In this document: positions 16,057 to 23,800 of the stretch, in pieces
Numbering within the stretch: position 1 is the first letter of the stretch
Layout: every line of letters begins with the position of its first letter
NCBI GenBank assembly: GCA_900766555.1
Contig: CAAFVR010000031.1
Coordinates: 1-55,742 of the forward strand
Length of the DNA stretch: 55,742 nucleotides
Direction: 5' to 3'
From: Helicobacteraceae bacterium
GTDB taxonomy: Bacteria > Campylobacterota > Campylobacteria > Campylobacterales > Helicobacteraceae
Position numbers and translations under genes: made by a program
Notes under the pieces: model-generated
The model's input: only the letters and a program-made list of their open reading frames with translations
Database searches by the model: none
Told to the model about the DNA's origin: nothing

Positions 16057-16257
16057 TTATTCCTTTGATTTATAGAGTTTTGCGTTATCTGTACTTAATG
16101 TTTGTAGCTTTGAAGTATCGACTTGATAATTATTTGTAGCCTGTGCGCGCTGAATTGAGATACCCCAAAATCCGAGCACAATTGCAAGTATAATTATCAA
16201 AATAACAGATAAAAAAAAGCCAAAAAGGCTATTTAGCAAATTCACAATTGCATTCAT
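16057..16257 (-). CDS. DUF4006 family small membrane protein
   Basis: 66 residues with one membrane helix (GFFLSVILIIILAIVLGFWG) and a polar C-terminal tail. The family is typical of Campylobacterota and is usually found straight after ccoP, as here; the ATG overlaps the ccoP stop by four bases. A role with cbb3 oxidase is inferred from this constant neighbourhood. Confidence 0.75.
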   Translation of the reverse strand: MNAIVNLLNSLFGFFLSVILIIILAIVLGFWGISIQRAQATNNYQVDTSKLQTLSTDNAKLYKSKE

Positions 16258-17114
16258 TTATCACTCCCTAAATCTTGTATATAGGCATTTATAGCTTTAA
16301 TTTGCGTGTCATTTAACGGCTGAGTATTGAAATTTGGCATCTGTCCGATATTGCCTTTTTTACCGCGAGTTAGCACTTCTTTCAAAAATTGAGGTGTGCC
16401 ATATTCTGTTAGATTTGCAGCAAAGCCCTCCATGCCCTTGCCGTCTTCGCCATGACATGCCGCGCAACTATTATCATCCCAGATTTTCTTGCCGCGCTCT
16501 ATGTCTAGATCTTGAAAACTATCTTTTTGGCCTGCAAATGTGGCTAGCACATATTGCGCTACGATATGTGCATCCTCATCGCTCATATCAATTGCTGGCA
16601 TCTCAACGCCGGAATAATTAAGACCCGTGCTGCCATTTTTTATAACATGCACAATGCCCTCGACCTTGCTCCACTTCGTTAGATCCGCTGCTTTACCGCC
16701 ATTTCCTGCGCCATCTTGCCCATGGCATACGCTACATTTTAATAAAAATAGCTTTTCTCCCATTTTGGCTAGATCTTCATGATCTAGATCTTTTAATTTA
16801 CCCTCGAATTTTTCATTATGAGAGGCTACTTCGCTATTGTATTCGCCAATTTGTGAATACGCATTTAACGGATAGCCAATTATCACATACCAAAAACCCC
16901 AAAGTGAGAGGCAAGTAAAAACGCCCGCCCAAATAAGCGGCACATTACTTGTAAATTCACTAATCCCATCCCAAGAATAGATCGTAAGCTTGCCCTCTGC
17001 TTTTGACGTCATCATTTTGCGATAATAAAAAATAGTAGCTGAGGTTATAACTATAATAATCCCAATTGATGCCAAAAGCACAACAAAATTTATATGATCA
17101 TTTAAAAGCCCCAT
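16254..17114 (-). CDS. ccoP: cbb3-type cytochrome c oxidase subunit CcoP (dihaem)
   Basis: CcoP passes electrons from cytochrome c to CcoO and CcoN. From the ATG at 17114 (AGGAG seven bases upstream; the frame itself opens seven codons earlier) it is 286 residues. Two N-terminal membrane helices lie near residues 12-30 and 60-80. Two haem c sites follow: CSVCH at 127-131 and CAACH at 217-221. Methionine ligands are likely in VEMPAIDM and GQMPNF. It sits one base after ccoQ. Confidence 0.96.
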   Translation of the reverse strand: MGLLNDHINFVVLLASIGIIIVITSATIFYYRKMMTSKAEGKLTIYSWDGISEFTSNVPLIWAGVFTCLSLWGFWYVIIGYPLNAYSQIGEYNSEVASHNEKFEGKLKDLDHEDLAKMGEKLFLLKCSVCHGQDGAGNGGKAADLTKWSKVEGIVHVIKNGSTGLNYSGVEMPAIDMSDEDAHIVAQYVLATFAGQKDSFQDLDIERGKKIWDDNSCAACHGEDGKGMEGFAANLTEYGTPQFLKEVLTRGKKGNIGQMPNFNTQPLNDTQIKAINAYIQDLGSDK

Positions 17115-17115
17115 A

Positions 17116-17304
17116 CTAACTCCTCTTTGCGTCAATTACTTCATCATCTAGACTATCATTTATGGCTAGCTTGCCGTATTTTTCGTAGTCTTCAAGGCCC
17201 TGTTTCTGTCTCCTATAGAGGCTGAAAATATATGCATATAAAAAAACAACCAAAAGTATTGTGATGCCCACATATGCAAATGCGCGAATTGAATCTATGT
17301 CCAT
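17116..17304 (-). CDS. ccoQ: cbb3-type cytochrome oxidase subunit CcoQ
   Basis: 62-residue single-helix protein (YVGITILLVVFLYAYIFSLY, about residues 11-30) with a charged cytoplasmic tail, placed between ccoO and ccoP with no spare bases. CcoQ helps stabilise the oxidase. Sequence conservation is weak, so the call rests on size, topology and order. Confidence 0.85.
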   Translation of the reverse strand: MDIDSIRAFAYVGITILLVVFLYAYIFSLYRRQKQGLEDYEKYGKLAINDSLDDEVIDAKRS

Positions 17305-18009
17305 TTATTCTCCTTGCGCGACTTCTGGCTCAGTTACGCGAGCTGTGCCAAGCCTATTTAGATATGCGATTAATGCCACAATTTCTGTAACTTCACCCTG
17401 CTCATAAGCTTTACTTACGAGAGGATTTTTCATATCAGCTACAATTTGTTTCGCTTGCTCTTCATAGAGTTTCTTTGCCTCTGCATAAGTACCCAAAGCT
17501 ACGCCATTTGGGATGTCATAAGGCACTGCAAAAATTGTCTTATTTGTATAAGCATCTGAATATGCCGTATCAAAATCAGCCATTTTTTTATACAAATGTT
17601 TATAGCTTGGCATTATTGAATCTGGTACAACGCTTTTTGGATCCCACATATGATGCGCATGCCAATCTGTTGTGCGATAATCGCCCACCCTATGCAGATC
17701 TGGCCCAGTGCGCTTAGAACCCCAAAGAAATGGCCTATCATATGCGTACTCGCCACTCAAGCTATAAGATCCATAACGATCAACTTCGCTTTGAAATGGC
17801 CTTATAACCTGACTATGACAATTTGCGCAACCCTCTTTGATATATACATGTCTGCCCGCTAGCTCAAGTACGGTATATGGCCTTAGTCCCTCAATTGGTC
17901 GCGCAGCTTTAGTAAAGCTAGGTATAACTTCAACAATTCCGGCCACAGAAAATACAGCCAAAAATGCAATCGTAAAGAAAAATGGATTTTTCTCAAGCCA
18001 ACTAAACAT
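17305..18009 (-). CDS. ccoO: cbb3-type cytochrome c oxidase subunit CcoO (monohaem)
   Basis: Membrane-anchored cytochrome c subunit of the high-affinity oxidase. One N-terminal helix (FFFTIAFLAVFSVAGIVEVI) is followed by the haem site CANCH at 61-65 in the family motif GCANCHSQVIRPF. Other CcoO blocks include GPDLHRVGDYRTTDWHAHHM with the methionine ligand region SIMPSY. 234 residues is typical. The start overlaps ccoN by eight bases. Confidence 0.97.
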   Translation of the reverse strand: MFSWLEKNPFFFTIAFLAVFSVAGIVEVIPSFTKAARPIEGLRPYTVLELAGRHVYIKEGCANCHSQVIRPFQSEVDRYGSYSLSGEYAYDRPFLWGSKRTGPDLHRVGDYRTTDWHAHHMWDPKSVVPDSIMPSYKHLYKKMADFDTAYSDAYTNKTIFAVPYDIPNGVALGTYAEAKKLYEEQAKQIVADMKNPLVSKAYEQGEVTEIVALIAYLNRLGTARVTEPEVAQGE

Positions 18010-19492
18010 GAGCCACTCCTAACTTCGGATCTAGCGACATTGGAGTGCTATAGCTAGGCTCGCTTTCAAGCTTTCTAGCTACCGAAATTGTCATAAAAAT
18101 GTTGTACATATAAAGGATAAAACCAGTTAGATATAACACTCCAGCCAATCCGCGCACAACATAATATGGATGCAACATTACAACGGTATCGATAAATTGA
18201 TATGCCAAATTGCCGTATTCATCGACATCACGCCACATCATGCCTTGCAATACACCGCCAATCCACATGCTAGAAAAATACAGCACAATGCCAGATACCA
18301 TTATCCAAAACTGGAATTCCATAATTTTTTTGGAATATATTTCTCTTTTAAACATGCGCGGCACCATGTGATAGCCAGCTGAGATAATCACAAATGCAAC
18401 CCAGCCTAGCGCGCCATCATGCACATGCCCGATAGTCCAATCCGTAAAATGCGCTAGCGCATTAACAGATCTGATACTTTGGATGGATCCCTCAAATGTA
18501 GCTAGCATATAGAAAGTGGCCGCCAAAACCATAAATTTAATAAGTGGCGAATCCTTGACTTGATGCCATTGTCCCTTCATAGTCAAAAGCAAATTCACCG
18601 AGCTGCCCCAACTTGGCAATATCAAAATAACAGAAAATATCGACCCAAGCGTTTGCACCCAATCTGGAATAGTCGCATAAATTAGATGATGTCCGCCTGC
18701 CCAAATATACACAAACATCAAGCTCCAAAATGAAAAAAGTGTAAGTTTGTACGAATAAACTGGCTGGCCAGATTCTTTAGGCAAGAAATAATAGATTATG
18801 GCTATTATCCCAGCGGTGAAAACAAATGCCACGGCGTTATGACCCCACCACCATTGCACCATCGCATCATTGCTGCCCGCGTAGATCGGGATAGAATGCC
18901 ATATGCTACCAAGGCCGGTGACTAAATATGTAGGAATCGCAAGATTATTAAAGATAAAAAGAACAGATATTGCCGCAAATGTCGCGATGTAGTACCAAAG
19001 AGAAATATAAAGTGTTTTTTCCCTCCTAACATGCATGCTGCCAAAAAGATTTAACCCCCATAAAACCCAGGCTATAACAATTAAAATATCAACTGGCCAC
19101 TCGAGTTCTGCGTATTCTTTCGCTTGTGAGAGTCCCGCAAAAAGACTAATAACAGCTATGATCAAAATCACGACATAAAGCCAAAAATGAACCAGCCCCA
19201 CCACTTTTAAGAATTTATGATCATGATATGTGATTTTCAAAACGCGCTGACCTAGATAATACCAAGTAGTCCAAATCCCAGATAGCGTAAAGCCATATAT
19301 CACGCCATTTGTATGCAATTGACGCAAGCGCCCAAAAATCCCATATTCACTAGCGATGTAATTTAAGCTTGGAAATGCGAGCTGCAGCGCCAAAATAACG
19401 CCAATTAGCATAGCAATGAAGCCAAAAATAAGCATCGTAAATAAAAAAAGCTTGGCTATGGAATAGTCGTATTCCAATTTTTGTTTTTGCAA
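18002..19492 (-). CDS. ccoN: cbb3-type cytochrome c oxidase subunit CcoN (catalytic)
   Basis: Catalytic haem b/b3-CuB subunit of the microaerobic oxidase in the inner membrane. Of 496 residues most lie in about 12 helices. Haem and copper ligands appear in LRQLHTNGVIYGF, WWWGHNAVAF, GGHHLIYA and HFTDWTIGHVHDGALGW. The start is TTG at 19492: AAGGAG lies five bases upstream and the N-terminus MQKQKLEYDYSIAKLF fits the family. It is the first gene of a run of 13 genes down to the WecA-like gene with gaps no larger than 12 bases, so respiration and pilin genes may share transcription. Confidence 0.97.
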   Translation of the reverse strand: MQKQKLEYDYSIAKLFLFTMLIFGFIAMLIGVILALQLAFPSLNYIASEYGIFGRLRQLHTNGVIYGFTLSGIWTTWYYLGQRVLKITYHDHKFLKVVGLVHFWLYVVILIIAVISLFAGLSQAKEYAELEWPVDILIVIAWVLWGLNLFGSMHVRREKTLYISLWYYIATFAAISVLFIFNNLAIPTYLVTGLGSIWHSIPIYAGSNDAMVQWWWGHNAVAFVFTAGIIAIIYYFLPKESGQPVYSYKLTLFSFWSLMFVYIWAGGHHLIYATIPDWVQTLGSIFSVILILPSWGSSVNLLLTMKGQWHQVKDSPLIKFMVLAATFYMLATFEGSIQSIRSVNALAHFTDWTIGHVHDGALGWVAFVIISAGYHMVPRMFKREIYSKKIMEFQFWIMVSGIVLYFSSMWIGGVLQGMMWRDVDEYGNLAYQFIDTVVMLHPYYVVRGLAGVLYLTGFILYMYNIFMTISVARKLESEPSYSTPMSLDPKLGVAHV

Positions 19493-19535
19493 TTTTTCTC
19501 CTTAACTGTCTTTTAATATCATAAAAATTATTGCT

Positions 19536-20642
19536 TTAAGATAGCTTAAAAAATGCCTTTTCTAAAGCGTCTCTTAGCAAGATTGGGACCCTTAATTTTC
19601 GCAATAAATCTCGCGTTTTTTTATGCTCTTTTTTGTTCGCAAAAATATCTTTGCGCCCCAAATCTGAGGCCACAAAAATTAGCGTGCATTCTAAAAATTC
19701 GCCCTTTGCGATTATTATATTTTTCCCAATTTTTAAATTGTAATCTGACTTTAAAATCTCTCTTCTCTGAGCAGATGATATTACGTATTTTAGCCTTTTT
19801 GCGAGCTTGTCAATGATGTTTACATTGCTCAAATCCAAGTCGCTTTTTTTAAAGCAAAATAGCCCAAAGCCAGATAAAACAACAGCATTGCTTAAAGAGC
19901 AAGCTTGTTTTATAAAAATCTCCCAATTGTTAAAGAAGTCTGAACTAAAGATCGGATCTAGCAAGAATTTTTGAACTCTAAAATCGCTATAAAGTGCTTT
20001 TTGCTCATTTTCTAGCAAATAAAAGCTCTGAGCTATACCGGATCTGTAATGCTTAATCATATCATTTGCAAAATTAAGCCTTATTTTATTGCGCAAAAAA
20101 CGCTGATCTGCATTGCTTTGATCTTCAAAAAAATGCAGCTTATTACGCTTTAAAAAATCTTTGATTTGCTCTTTTGAAACATCACAAAATGGCCTTATTA
20201 TGTTTAAATTGCCATCTTTTGTAATTTTTGAAAAACCTAGCAAATTATTTAGCCCAGATCCTTTAAAAAGCTGCATCAAAAGCCACTCTAAACGATCATT
20301 TAGTGTATGCGCTAAAAGCAAATTTTGGAATCCAAACTCGCTAATAAGTTGAAAGAAAAATTCATATCGGATCTGGCGGGCTTTGAGCTCAAAATTTGGC
20401 GTAAAACCATCTTTAAAATCTTTGCAATCTAGGATATGAATTTTTTTATCAAATTTTAGGGCTAGCTCTTTTGCATATTGGATCTCAAGCGCTGCACTTT
20501 GGCGGATATTGTAATTTACAATTGCGATTTCAAAATCAATATCTTGATAAATTAGATGATAAAAAAGTGCGATTGAATCCCCGCCGCAAGATAACGCTAA
20601 GAGATTTTTAGCAGACCTTAGAAAGCTAACATTTGCAATCAT
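19536..20642 (-). CDS. tilS: tRNA(Ile)-lysidine synthase TilS
   Basis: TilS modifies C34 of tRNA-Ile(CAU) to lysidine so that it reads AUA. The P-loop ATP-pyrophosphatase motif appears as SCGGDS at residues 18-23, in place of the more usual SGGxDS. LLAHTLNDRLEWLLMQLFKGSG near residue 110 and NIIRPF/DQSNADQRFLRNKIR (about 150-185) are the other family blocks. The 368-residue length is normal. It overlaps the upstream phosphoribosyltransferase gene by 17 bases. Confidence 0.9.
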   Translation of the reverse strand: MIANVSFLRSAKNLLALSCGGDSIALFYHLIYQDIDFEIAIVNYNIRQSAALEIQYAKELALKFDKKIHILDCKDFKDGFTPNFELKARQIRYEFFFQLISEFGFQNLLLAHTLNDRLEWLLMQLFKGSGLNNLLGFSKITKDGNLNIIRPFCDVSKEQIKDFLKRNKLHFFEDQSNADQRFLRNKIRLNFANDMIKHYRSGIAQSFYLLENEQKALYSDFRVQKFLLDPIFSSDFFNNWEIFIKQACSLSNAVVLSGFGLFCFKKSDLDLSNVNIIDKLAKRLKYVISSAQRREILKSDYNLKIGKNIIIAKGEFLECTLIFVASDLGRKDIFANKKEHKKTRDLLRKLRVPILLRDALEKAFFKLS

Positions 20643-21087
20643 TTATCACATCAACTTCCCAAAAAAAGTCAATCCATTCGCTTGGTTCTTTGAGATAGAA
20701 ATTTGCCTTAATTGGCGCACTTTGCTTTTGGAAAATGACGCATGTATAAAATGTGTGCTCTGGAAAAGTACCCTTCATTTTGTCCAAAACGGCCTGCAAA
20801 CTTTTGCCTGAATCTACGATTTCATCCACGATTAAAATATGCTTTTCATGCGGCTTGATATTTGGGACATTGTCAATTATTAAATTGCTTTGGACATTTT
20901 TGTCACTATAACTTATGGCATTTATCCCATAAACTGCGCGGATATTCCAAGCAAGAGATAGGAAATGCGTCATAGTCATCCCGCCTCTTGTTATGGAAAT
21001 CAAAGCATCTGGCACTTTTATGGATGCTTCAATTTGCTTTTTTAAATCCTTAATATCTGCTAAAAATGAGGGGTAATCATAATACAT
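20626..21087 (-). CDS. Purine phosphoribosyltransferase-like protein
   Basis: 153-residue type I phosphoribosyltransferase. The PRPP-binding motif is ILIVDEIVDSGKSL at about residues 84-97, and the PPi loop is in ISITRGGM near residue 32. Such proteins salvage guanine, xanthine or hypoxanthine with PRPP. The length and the C-terminal WIDFFWEVDV segment resemble Gpt-type xanthine-guanine enzymes known from Campylobacterota. Base specificity cannot be set from sequence alone. Downstream tilS shares no obvious pathway. Confidence 0.8.
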   Translation of the reverse strand: MYYDYPSFLADIKDLKKQIEASIKVPDALISITRGGMTMTHFLSLAWNIRAVYGINAISYSDKNVQSNLIIDNVPNIKPHEKHILIVDEIVDSGKSLQAVLDKMKGTFPEHTFYTCVIFQKQSAPIKANFYLKEPSEWIDFFWEVDVINDCKC

Positions 21088-21109
21088 CTGTTCTCTTTCT
21101 TCTTTAAAT

Positions 21110-22306
21110 TTAATAAATTTTGGCTCTTTTTGAGAGCGCTAAAACAATGCCAATAGCCATGCAATTTGCCAATAGCGAACTCCCGCCATAGGTCAAAAAT
21201 GGCACAGCCATGCCCTTTAGCGGGATTATACTAGCTATGCCAAGCGCATTTATAAATAAACTACAAGCTAATAATAAAGCCACGCCCATGCAAAATAAAA
21301 AGTGAGATCTGCTCTCTAATCTTGCTGCGATTCTAAAAATCCTATAAATCACCATAAAAAATAGAAAAAAGCATAATATTAGGCCCAAAATCCCGGTTTC
21401 TTCGGTTATTCCAGCTAGCACCATATCTGTATGCACATCTGATAAAAAGCCTAGTTTCAAGATACCCTCACCTACGCCCTGCCCGGTAAATGAGCCATTT
21501 TGCATAGCATTTATTGCATTATGTAATTGATAAGATTGCGTCACATCGCTTATCCTAACTAGATCTGCAAATTTATCTGGCAAAAAACTCAAAAATAAAT
21601 CCTGCGCGTTGCTCCACCATATTTTGATGCGCCCCAAACGATAGCCTCTAGCTGAAATGGCCATAACGCCAAGCGCTATAGCTCCCAAAATGATGCTTAA
21701 AATTATGCGAAAGCTCCCGCCAGATAAGAGCAAAAGCGATATTAAAATAATCCCAAGTAAAACCATCTGCCCTAGATCGTTTTGAAAAAATGCTACAAAG
21801 ATAAATACGAAGCCAAAAATAAGCGCATAGGGCACAAAAAGTGCCAGCTCGGCAAAAAATGCCCAGGGTTTATTGCCAAATTTGCGCGGAAAACTAAGGG
21901 CCAAAAAGAGCACAAAGCCCACTTTCAAAAATTCAATTGGAGCTATATTAAAGGGCAAAAAAGGCAGTTTTATCCAGCGCCTTGCGCCATTAATACTTGG
22001 AGCAAATCTATCTGGCAAAATCGCGCTTAAAACGAGCCCAAAAACGCATAAGATAAAAAATATTATTGAAAAGCGCGTGAAGTATTTGCCCATATCAATA
22101 TAGGAAAAGCCCCACATAATAAGTATCCCAACTAGCGCTACGGCAAATTGTCGCAGGAAAAAATGGCCATCCTCAAAGCGATATAAAAGCACGGGATAAA
22201 CGCCTAGCGAGTAGCTCATAATTACACCAATTGTGATTAAAATGCTGGTATAAATAAAGAGCTTAGCATCTGGCATTTTGCAACTTGTTTTATCAAATTT
22301 TAGCAA
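21110..22306 (-). CDS. ftsW: SEDS-family septal glycan polymerase, FtsW
   Basis: FtsW polymerises lipid II at the division site together with FtsI. The protein is polytopic (about ten helices over 398 residues) with SEDS signatures: a central NDLGQMVLLGIILI, the loop GSFTGQGVGEG, and LTYGGSSLLANCMAIG at the C-terminus. The frame begins at TTG 22306; the ATG at 22276 is an equally possible start. RodA is the alternative SEDS protein, but FtsW fits the sequence better. ftsI is found nearby on the other strand. Confidence 0.8.
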   Translation of the reverse strand: MLKFDKTSCKMPDAKLFIYTSILITIGVIMSYSLGVYPVLLYRFEDGHFFLRQFAVALVGILIMWGFSYIDMGKYFTRFSIIFFILCVFGLVLSAILPDRFAPSINGARRWIKLPFLPFNIAPIEFLKVGFVLFLALSFPRKFGNKPWAFFAELALFVPYALIFGFVFIFVAFFQNDLGQMVLLGIILISLLLLSGGSFRIILSIILGAIALGVMAISARGYRLGRIKIWWSNAQDLFLSFLPDKFADLVRISDVTQSYQLHNAINAMQNGSFTGQGVGEGILKLGFLSDVHTDMVLAGITEETGILGLILCFFLFFMVIYRIFRIAARLESRSHFLFCMGVALLLACSLFINALGIASIIPLKGMAVPFLTYGGSSLLANCMAIGIVLALSKRAKIY

Positions 22307-22352
22307 AATCGCTTTCTTATTTTTATATCTAATTCAGCTTTGGCGCATTCCC

Positions 22353-22373
22353 AAAAAATAAAAAATAAAAAAT
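22353..22373 (+). repeat. Three AAAAAAT heptamers upstream of the flgB promoter
   Basis: A perfect 3 x 7 base tandem array directly before the sigma-54-like element. It is AT-rich enough to act as an upstream promoter stimulus or bent region, and could also vary in length by slippage. Confidence 0.8.
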
Positions 22374-22390
22374 CTAGAACGTTTTTTGCT
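22374..22390 (+). promoter_or_regulatory. Sigma-54-type promoter for flgBC-fliE
   Basis: CTAGAACGTTTTTTGCT fits the sigma-54 consensus YTGGCACGRNNNTTGCW with the GC element and correct spacing; the first G of the -24 GG is A here. It lies 30 bases before the flgB ATG. In Campylobacter the flgBC-fliE rod genes are part of the FlgR/RpoN regulon, which supports the call. Confidence 0.55.
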
Positions 22391-22419
22391 TTGTTATTGC
22401 ATTATTTGATTGGATAAAC

Positions 22420-22845
22420 ATGATTGATGCATCAGCTGCATATGATTTGGTCTATAAAGCGCTAGATTATCGCTCGCTTCGTCAAGATCTAATAGCTAGC
22501 AATATTGCAAATGTCGATACGCCATTTTATAAACCGCGCGATGTGAGCTTTGAAGATGTATTAGCGCAAAAAAGTAGCGACCTTTTCTCAAATGCTCCAA
22601 AAATGCGCCTAAGCTTGGCTTATACAAATAAAAATCACCTGGAAGCTTTTGACATCGATGCTAAAAATTCCCAGATCTTCATTAGGGATGGGCATTTAGC
22701 GCGAAATGATGGAAATTCGGTGGATTTAGATGTTGAAACAAGCGAACTTGGCAAAAACCAAGTCATGTATCAAGCGCTAACTTCAGCGCTTAGGCGTCAT
22801 AAATCAATTTTCACTTATGCGATTGAATCAAGTAGAAATATATAA
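22420..22845 (+). CDS. flgB: Flagellar proximal rod protein FlgB
   Basis: Rod protein joining the basal body to the axle. The N-terminal axial signature is YRSLRQDLIASNIANVDTPF with the FlgB-type YKPRDVSFEDVL after it. 141 residues is typical. ATG at 22420, start of a three-gene block with flgC and fliE that has a sigma-54-like promoter. Confidence 0.95.
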   Translation: MIDASAAYDLVYKALDYRSLRQDLIASNIANVDTPFYKPRDVSFEDVLAQKSSDLFSNAPKMRLSLAYTNKNHLEAFDIDAKNSQIFIRDGHLARNDGNSVDLDVETSELGKNQVMYQALTSALRRHKSIFTYAIESSRNI

Positions 22846-22853
22846 GGATAAAC

Positions 22854-23339
22854 ATGTTTTTAAGCTCTTTTGATATCTCAGGATATGGCCTATCAGCCCA
22901 ACGTTTCCGCACAAATATAATCTCAAGCAATATTGCAAATGCAAATACCACAAGAACAGCCGAGGGCGGCCCATACAGGCGAGGCGAGGTTGTATTCCGC
23001 GCATTTGATTTCAATAAAGTACTAAATGACAAAATAAATGCGCAAAATGACGAGCTAAAGTACACAGATCCGCTTGATAAAAGCATCCGCTTCCCAAAAC
23101 CAGCTATAATGTCCGTCTTGGTTGATAAAGTTGTGCGCGATGATGGCGAGCCGATTATGAAATATGATCCAAGCCATCCAGATGCGAATTCTGAAGGTTT
23201 TGTGGCATATCCAAATATCAATCCAGTTGTAGAAATGGCCGATCTAATCGAGGCCACGCGAGCTTATCAAGCGAATGTGGCGGCATTTCAGAGCGCTAAA
23301 AATATGGCAAATAACGCCATAAGTATGTTTCAGGCATAA
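22854..23339 (+). CDS. flgC: Flagellar proximal rod protein FlgC
   Basis: Second rod subunit, 161 residues. FDISGYGLSAQRFRTNIISS and NIANANTTRTAEGGPYRRGE form the conserved FlgC N-terminus, and PNINPVVEMADLIEATRAYQ the C-terminal axial motif. It follows flgB with eight bases between them and a good AAGGA site. Confidence 0.96.
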   Translation: MFLSSFDISGYGLSAQRFRTNIISSNIANANTTRTAEGGPYRRGEVVFRAFDFNKVLNDKINAQNDELKYTDPLDKSIRFPKPAIMSVLVDKVVRDDGEPIMKYDPSHPDANSEGFVAYPNINPVVEMADLIEATRAYQANVAAFQSAKNMANNAISMFQA

Positions 23340-23381
23340 TGGATTACTTTTTGCTTGATACATTAAAATGTGAGGTAAGTC

Positions 23382-23696
23382 ATGGATAAGCTAAGTTCAC
23401 TTCAAAATATCGGAACAATAAGAGAAGCTCAAAAGCCAAAAGATATATCCGCTAACTCCGCTAGCGATAGCGATAAAGGCGAATTTGCAAATCTGCTCAA
23501 AAAATCTGTTGATGATCTAAACGAAGTGCAAAAAACCTCCGAAAAAGCACTAGCTGATATGGCAAGCGGTCAAGTCAAAGATCTGCATCAAGCCGCAATC
23601 GCAATTGGCCGCGCAGAAACTAGCATGAAATTAATGCTAGAAGTCCGCAACAAAGCCATCAATGCCTATAAAGAAATTTTAAGAACCCAAATCTAA
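23382..23696 (+). CDS. fliE: Flagellar hook-basal body protein FliE
   Basis: FliE links the MS ring to the rod. The 104-residue protein has a disordered N-terminus and a conserved C-terminal half: FANLLKKSVDDLNEVQ, then DLHQAAIAIGRAETSMKLML and VRNKAINAYKEILR. GAGG lies upstream of the ATG. The 104-base gap to ftsI holds a direct repeat (GTCTGAGCC/GATCTGAGCC) and one copy of the TAGATCCG family. Confidence 0.95.
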   Translation: MDKLSSLQNIGTIREAQKPKDISANSASDSDKGEFANLLKKSVDDLNEVQKTSEKALADMASGQVKDLHQAAIAIGRAETSMKLMLEVRNKAINAYKEILRTQI

Positions 23697-23800
23697 GCCT
23701 AGGTCTGAGCCCAGATCTGAGCCACCAGATCGGATCTAGCCATCTCCTCACAAACTCACAAGCTCTGGTGTAATTTGCTAAAATAAATAAAAAGTCATAG

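Noticed and set aside
23697..23800. Inverted CACCAGA/TCTGGTG pair between fliE and ftsI
   Set aside because: Seven-base arms with a loop of about 41 bases are too weak to call. The direct repeat there is better explained by the GATC-rich motif family.
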